From positions 164,706 to 228,705 of the forward strand of contig NZ_JAFLRF010000006.1 in the NCBI RefSeq assembly GCF_017315705.1: a stretch of 64,000 bases of DNA, given 5' to 3'. How positions within the stretch are numbered: the first letter of the stretch is position 1; every line of letters begins with the position of its first letter. The DNA comes from Trinickia mobilis. GTDB taxonomy: Bacteria; Pseudomonadota; Gammaproteobacteria; Burkholderiales; Burkholderiaceae. Shown piece by piece: positions 61,459-64,000 of the stretch. Below the pieces are notes generated by a model. That model ran no database searches. It saw nothing but the letters and a program-made list of their open reading frames with translations, and had not been told where the DNA came from. The position numbers and the translations under genes were made by a program.

Positions 61459-62400
61459 TCAGTCGTAAAGCACCGCAGCGATCTTGGGATCGCTCATATT
61501 GCTCTTGTCGTACCAGTAGAAGCCCGTGTCGACTTTCTTGGGCAGCGTCTCGCCCTTGAGCGCCTTCACCGCGGAGTCGACCACGCATTTGCCGATGCCG
61601 ACCGGGTTCTGCGTAATGGCGCCGAGCATCAGGCCGGAGTTGATGTCGTCTTTTTGCTCCTTGCCGGAGTCGTAGCCGATCAGCACGAGCTTCTTGCCCG
61701 ATTCCTTGACGCCGATCGCCGCGCCTTCCGCGGAACCTTCATTGGCGCCGAAGATGCCCTTCAGGTTCGGATTGGCCGCGATCATCGCCTTGGCGATTTC
61801 CGCCGACTTCAAGTGGTCGCCGCCGCCATATTGCACGGAGACGATCTTGATGTTCGGATGCTTGGTCTTCATCTCGTTCAAGAAACCATCGCGGCGATCG
61901 ATGCCGGTGCGGCTCGTCTGGTCATGCACGATCACGGCGACTTCGCCGGAATCGCCGATTGCCTCGGCCATCTTGTCGGCAGCGAGCGCGGCGGCGGCGA
62001 CGTTGTCGGTCGCGCAGGTCGTCAGCGGAATGTTGCTGTCGACGCCGGAGTCGAACGCGATCACCGGGATCTTTTCGGACTGCGCCCGCTTCAAGAGCGG
62101 AATGGCCGCTTTGCTGTCGAGCGCGGCAATGCCGAGCGCCTGCGGCTTCTTGGCGAGCGCGGCCGACAGCATGTCGATCTGCTTATCGACCATCGCCTCG
62201 GTTTCCGGACCCTCGAAAGTGATCCTGACGTTGTGCGCCTTGGCCGACTGTTCCGCGCCGGCTTTGACGGCCTGCCAGAACTGATGCTGAAAACCCTTTG
62301 AAATAAGCGGTATATACGGCTCGTCCGCGACGGCAAGAGTCGTCCCGCCAATGAGCGCGCCAACGCCGAAAACGACAGCGAATATTCTTCTATCCAACAT
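61459..62400 (-). CDS. Sugar ABC transporter periplasmic binding protein
   Basis: A 313-residue ribose/rhizopine-type binding protein (Peripla_BP_4): signal peptide FGVGALIGGTTLAVADE, YIPLISKGFQHQFWQAVKAG, GIAALDSKAAIPLLKRAQSE, VIAFDSGVDSNIPLTTCATD and GIFGANEGSAEGAAIGVKES. AGGAGG precedes the ATG at 62400. It follows the permease in the operon and is terminated by the hairpin at 61390-61415. Ligand probably L-fucose or a similar hexose, from context. Confidence 0.93.
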   Translation of the reverse strand: MLDRRIFAVVFGVGALIGGTTLAVADEPYIPLISKGFQHQFWQAVKAGAEQSAKAHNVRITFEGPETEAMVDKQIDMLSAALAKKPQALGIAALDSKAAIPLLKRAQSEKIPVIAFDSGVDSNIPLTTCATDNVAAAALAADKMAEAIGDSGEVAVIVHDQTSRTGIDRRDGFLNEMKTKHPNIKIVSVQYGGGDHLKSAEIAKAMIAANPNLKGIFGANEGSAEGAAIGVKESGKKLVLIGYDSGKEQKDDINSGLMLGAITQNPVGIGKCVVDSAVKALKGETLPKKVDTGFYWYDKSNMSDPKIAAVLYD

Positions 62401-62486
62401 GATGTCTCTCCTCCTAAGGTGGACCATCGACCTTCAGTTGTGTGGAGCCTTTTGCACTCCCCCTCTTGATCTCGTATTGCGCCCCG

Positions 62487-63512
62487 TCAGCTCTTCTTGC
62501 GCCGCAAGATATCGGCGTAGACCGCGAGAATGATGATGAGCCCCGTCACCACGATCTGCCATTCCTGCGCGACGGACAGGATGCGCAGGCCATTCGTCAG
62601 CACGCTCATGATAAAAGCGCCGATGATCGTGCCCAGAATCGTGCCCGAACCGCCGGAAAGCGAGGTGCCGCCGATGACCACGGCCGCGATCGCTTCGAGC
62701 TCGTAGCCCTGGCCCAGGGCCGGCTGCGCCGAGTTCAGGCGCGACGCGATGAGGAGCCCCGCGACGCCGCAAATGGCGCCGCCCAGGCTGTAAATGGCGA
62801 TCTTCCAGCGATCGACATTCACGCCGGACAAGCGCACCGCTTCTTCGTTGCTGCCGAGCGCGAACGTGTAGCGGCCAAGCGCCGTGCGATTGAGCGCGAT
62901 CGAACTCACGATTGCCAGGAAAAACAGAATCAGGACCGCGTTCGGAACGGGCACGCTCGGCAGCACATAGCCGATCAGCGAATCCTGCGAGATCCGGTAG
63001 AAGTTTTCGGTGTCGGTGAAATAGATCGGCTCGTCGGATGAGACGACGAGCGAAAGACCCTTCATCAGCAGCATCATGCCCAAGGTCGCGATGAAGGGCG
63101 GTATTTTCATTTTCGCCACCAGCGTTCCCGACACGGTTCCGCAGAGCGCGCCCGTCCCGATCGCAGCCACGACGCCGGTCCACATCGGCAAATGCCAGTA
63201 GGTGAGAAACACGCCGCAAATCACGGCCGTGAAGGTCATCAGCGTGCCGACGGACAAATCGATGCCGCCCGTGATGATGACGAACGTGCAGGCGATCGCC
63301 AACACGCCGTTGACCGCCGTCGCCTGCAGAATGCCGAGAATATTGTCCACCTGCATGAAAGCGGGCGAGGCGAAGCCGAAGAACACCAACAGCAGGATCA
63401 GGCTCGCGAAGGCGAGCAGCCTTTGCAGGGTGCTCGGCGCGAAGATGCGCGCTCTCAGGCTCGGCGGTCTTTCCTTGCTGCCCAGCGTCGACGTATCCAA
63501 TGGCTGTGTCAT
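62487..63512 (-). CDS. Sugar ABC transporter permease (RbsC-like)
   Basis: Inner-membrane permease of 341 residues with about nine hydrophobic segments. Signatures are [59 protein letters not shown] and [20 protein letters not shown], all typical of RbsC/XylH-type permeases. It begins 18 bases after the ATPase stop; the binding protein follows after 86 bases. Confidence 0.94.
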   Translation of the reverse strand: MTQPLDTSTLGSKERPPSLRARIFAPSTLQRLLAFASLILLLVFFGFASPAFMQVDNILGILQATAVNGVLAIACTFVIITGGIDLSVGTLMTFTAVICGVFLTYWHLPMWTGVVAAIGTGALCGTVSGTLVAKMKIPPFIATLGMMLLMKGLSLVVSSDEPIYFTDTENFYRISQDSLIGYVLPSVPVPNAVLILFFLAIVSSIALNRTALGRYTFALGSNEEAVRLSGVNVDRWKIAIYSLGGAICGVAGLLIASRLNSAQPALGQGYELEAIAAVVIGGTSLSGGSGTILGTIIGAFIMSVLTNGLRILSVAQEWQIVVTGLIIILAVYADILRRKKS

Positions 63513-63531
63513 GAAATGGACCCCTAAAGAC

Positions 63532-64000
63532 TCACGCCGCTTTCAAGGTTTCGCGCTGCGTGGCCAACTGCATGATGCGCTCTTGCGTCGCCTCCGCCGC
63601 CCAGAGTTCGCCGGTGATGCGCCCCTCGCACATCACGACGATGCGGTCGCTCATGCGCAGGATTTCCGGCAATTCCGACGAGATCATCACGATCGCCTTG
63701 CCCTGCTCGGCGAGCGCGCGCAGCAGCTTGTAGATTTCGCTCTTGGCGCCGACATCGATGCCGCGCGTCGGCTCGTCGAAGAAGAGCACGTCGCAATCGC
63801 GCTCGAGCCACTTCGCCACGACGATCTTCTGCTGATTGCCGCCCGACAGGAGCCGCACCGGCTGCGTCGCCGACGGCGTGCGAATGGCGAGCAGCTTGAT
63901 GAAATGGGAGGCTGTGCGGCGTATCTGAGTGCGGCGCAAGATGAAGTTGAGCGCCAGGAACTTGCGCAAGTTGGACATCACGATGTTCGATTCGACGTCC
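63532..64000 (-). CDS. Sugar ABC transporter ATPase (RbsA/MglA-like), C-terminal part
   Basis: The last 155 residues of a two-domain sugar ATPase; the start lies beyond base 64000. The second nucleotide-binding domain shows the signature [20 protein letters not shown], Walker [21 protein letters not shown], and the H-loop region [20 protein letters not shown] (Ser for His, as in this family's second domain). First in the operon seen here, followed by the permease. Confidence 0.93.
   Translation of the reverse strand, partial: DVESNIVMSNLRKFLALNFILRRTQIRRTASHFIKLLAIRTPSATQPVRLLSGGNQQKIVVAKWLERDCDVLFFDEPTRGIDVGAKSEIYKLLRALAEQGKAIVMISSELPEILRMSDRIVVMCEGRITGELWAAEATQERIMQLATQRETLKAA

Overview
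The window is high-GC chromosomal or megaplasmid DNA from a member of the Burkholderiales, most likely Paraburkholderia, Caballeronia or a close relative. This rests on two OmpC-like porins that start their mature part with AQSSVTLYG, the density of LysR/TetR-controlled aromatic and acyl-CoA catabolic clusters, and a split L-fuconate cluster. No rRNA, tRNA, insertion sequence, phage block or CRISPR array was seen. Genus and species cannot be fixed from the sequence alone.

Layout. (1) 1-1583: a Tat-type metallophosphoesterase cut by the window edge and a truncated membrane domain of an adenylate-cyclase-like protein. (2) 1621-6381: gentisate pathway (gentisate dioxygenase, fumarylpyruvate hydrolase, maleylpyruvate isomerase, 3-hydroxybenzoate 6-hydroxylase) with a divergent LysR regulator. 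(3) 6390-15859: a second LysR gene, remnants of a LysR gene and of a polyhydroxyalkanoate depolymerase, an acyl-CoA synthetase, a porin, another acyl-CoA ligase, an unusual FAD-monooxygenase/esterase fusion, and a divergent TetR regulator. (4) 15848-32879: a large acyl-CoA catabolic region. It has a LysR gene, an MFS carrier and a flavin-reductase-like protein on the left. A tightly coupled forward operon follows (two CaiB/BaiF CoA-transferases, MmgE/PrpD, two crotonases, a thiolase). Then comes a reverse block with an ACAD10/11-type acyl-CoA dehydrogenase, an SDR, an aminoglycoside-phosphotransferase-like kinase, a histidine-phosphatase-like protein, a LysR gene and a thiolase. (5) 33048-38388: an EmrAB-type tripartite multidrug efflux operon under a MarR regulator. 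(6) 38456-41948: glutarate/glutaryl-CoA degradation (CoA-transferase and gcdH) with a divergent LysR gene and a clear palindromic operator. (7) 42133-49930: a superinfection-immunity-like protein, then a TetR-controlled operon of crotonase, CoA-transferase, fumarylacetoacetase, MFS carrier and porin. (8) 50216-54895: a complete branched-chain-type ABC importer. (9) 55159-59780: an SPFH-family protein with an overlapping partner and a set of small uncharacterised genes, one encoding a 27-residue membrane peptide, plus a BON-domain protein. (10) 60011-64000: L-fuconate dehydratase with a ribose-type sugar ABC transporter, cut by the right edge.

Functionally this is a catabolic accessory region: uptake systems (two porins, two MFS carriers, two ABC importers), CoA activation by ligases and family III CoA-transferases, beta-oxidation-type steps, ring cleavage, and one local regulator per cluster. 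The candidates most worth following are the split ACAD10/11-like module (27-30 kb), the monooxygenase-esterase fusion (13-15 kb), the heteromeric CoA-transferase/PrpD operon (19-26 kb) and the SPFH module with its small genes (55-58.5 kb). Several short gene remnants mark past deletions.
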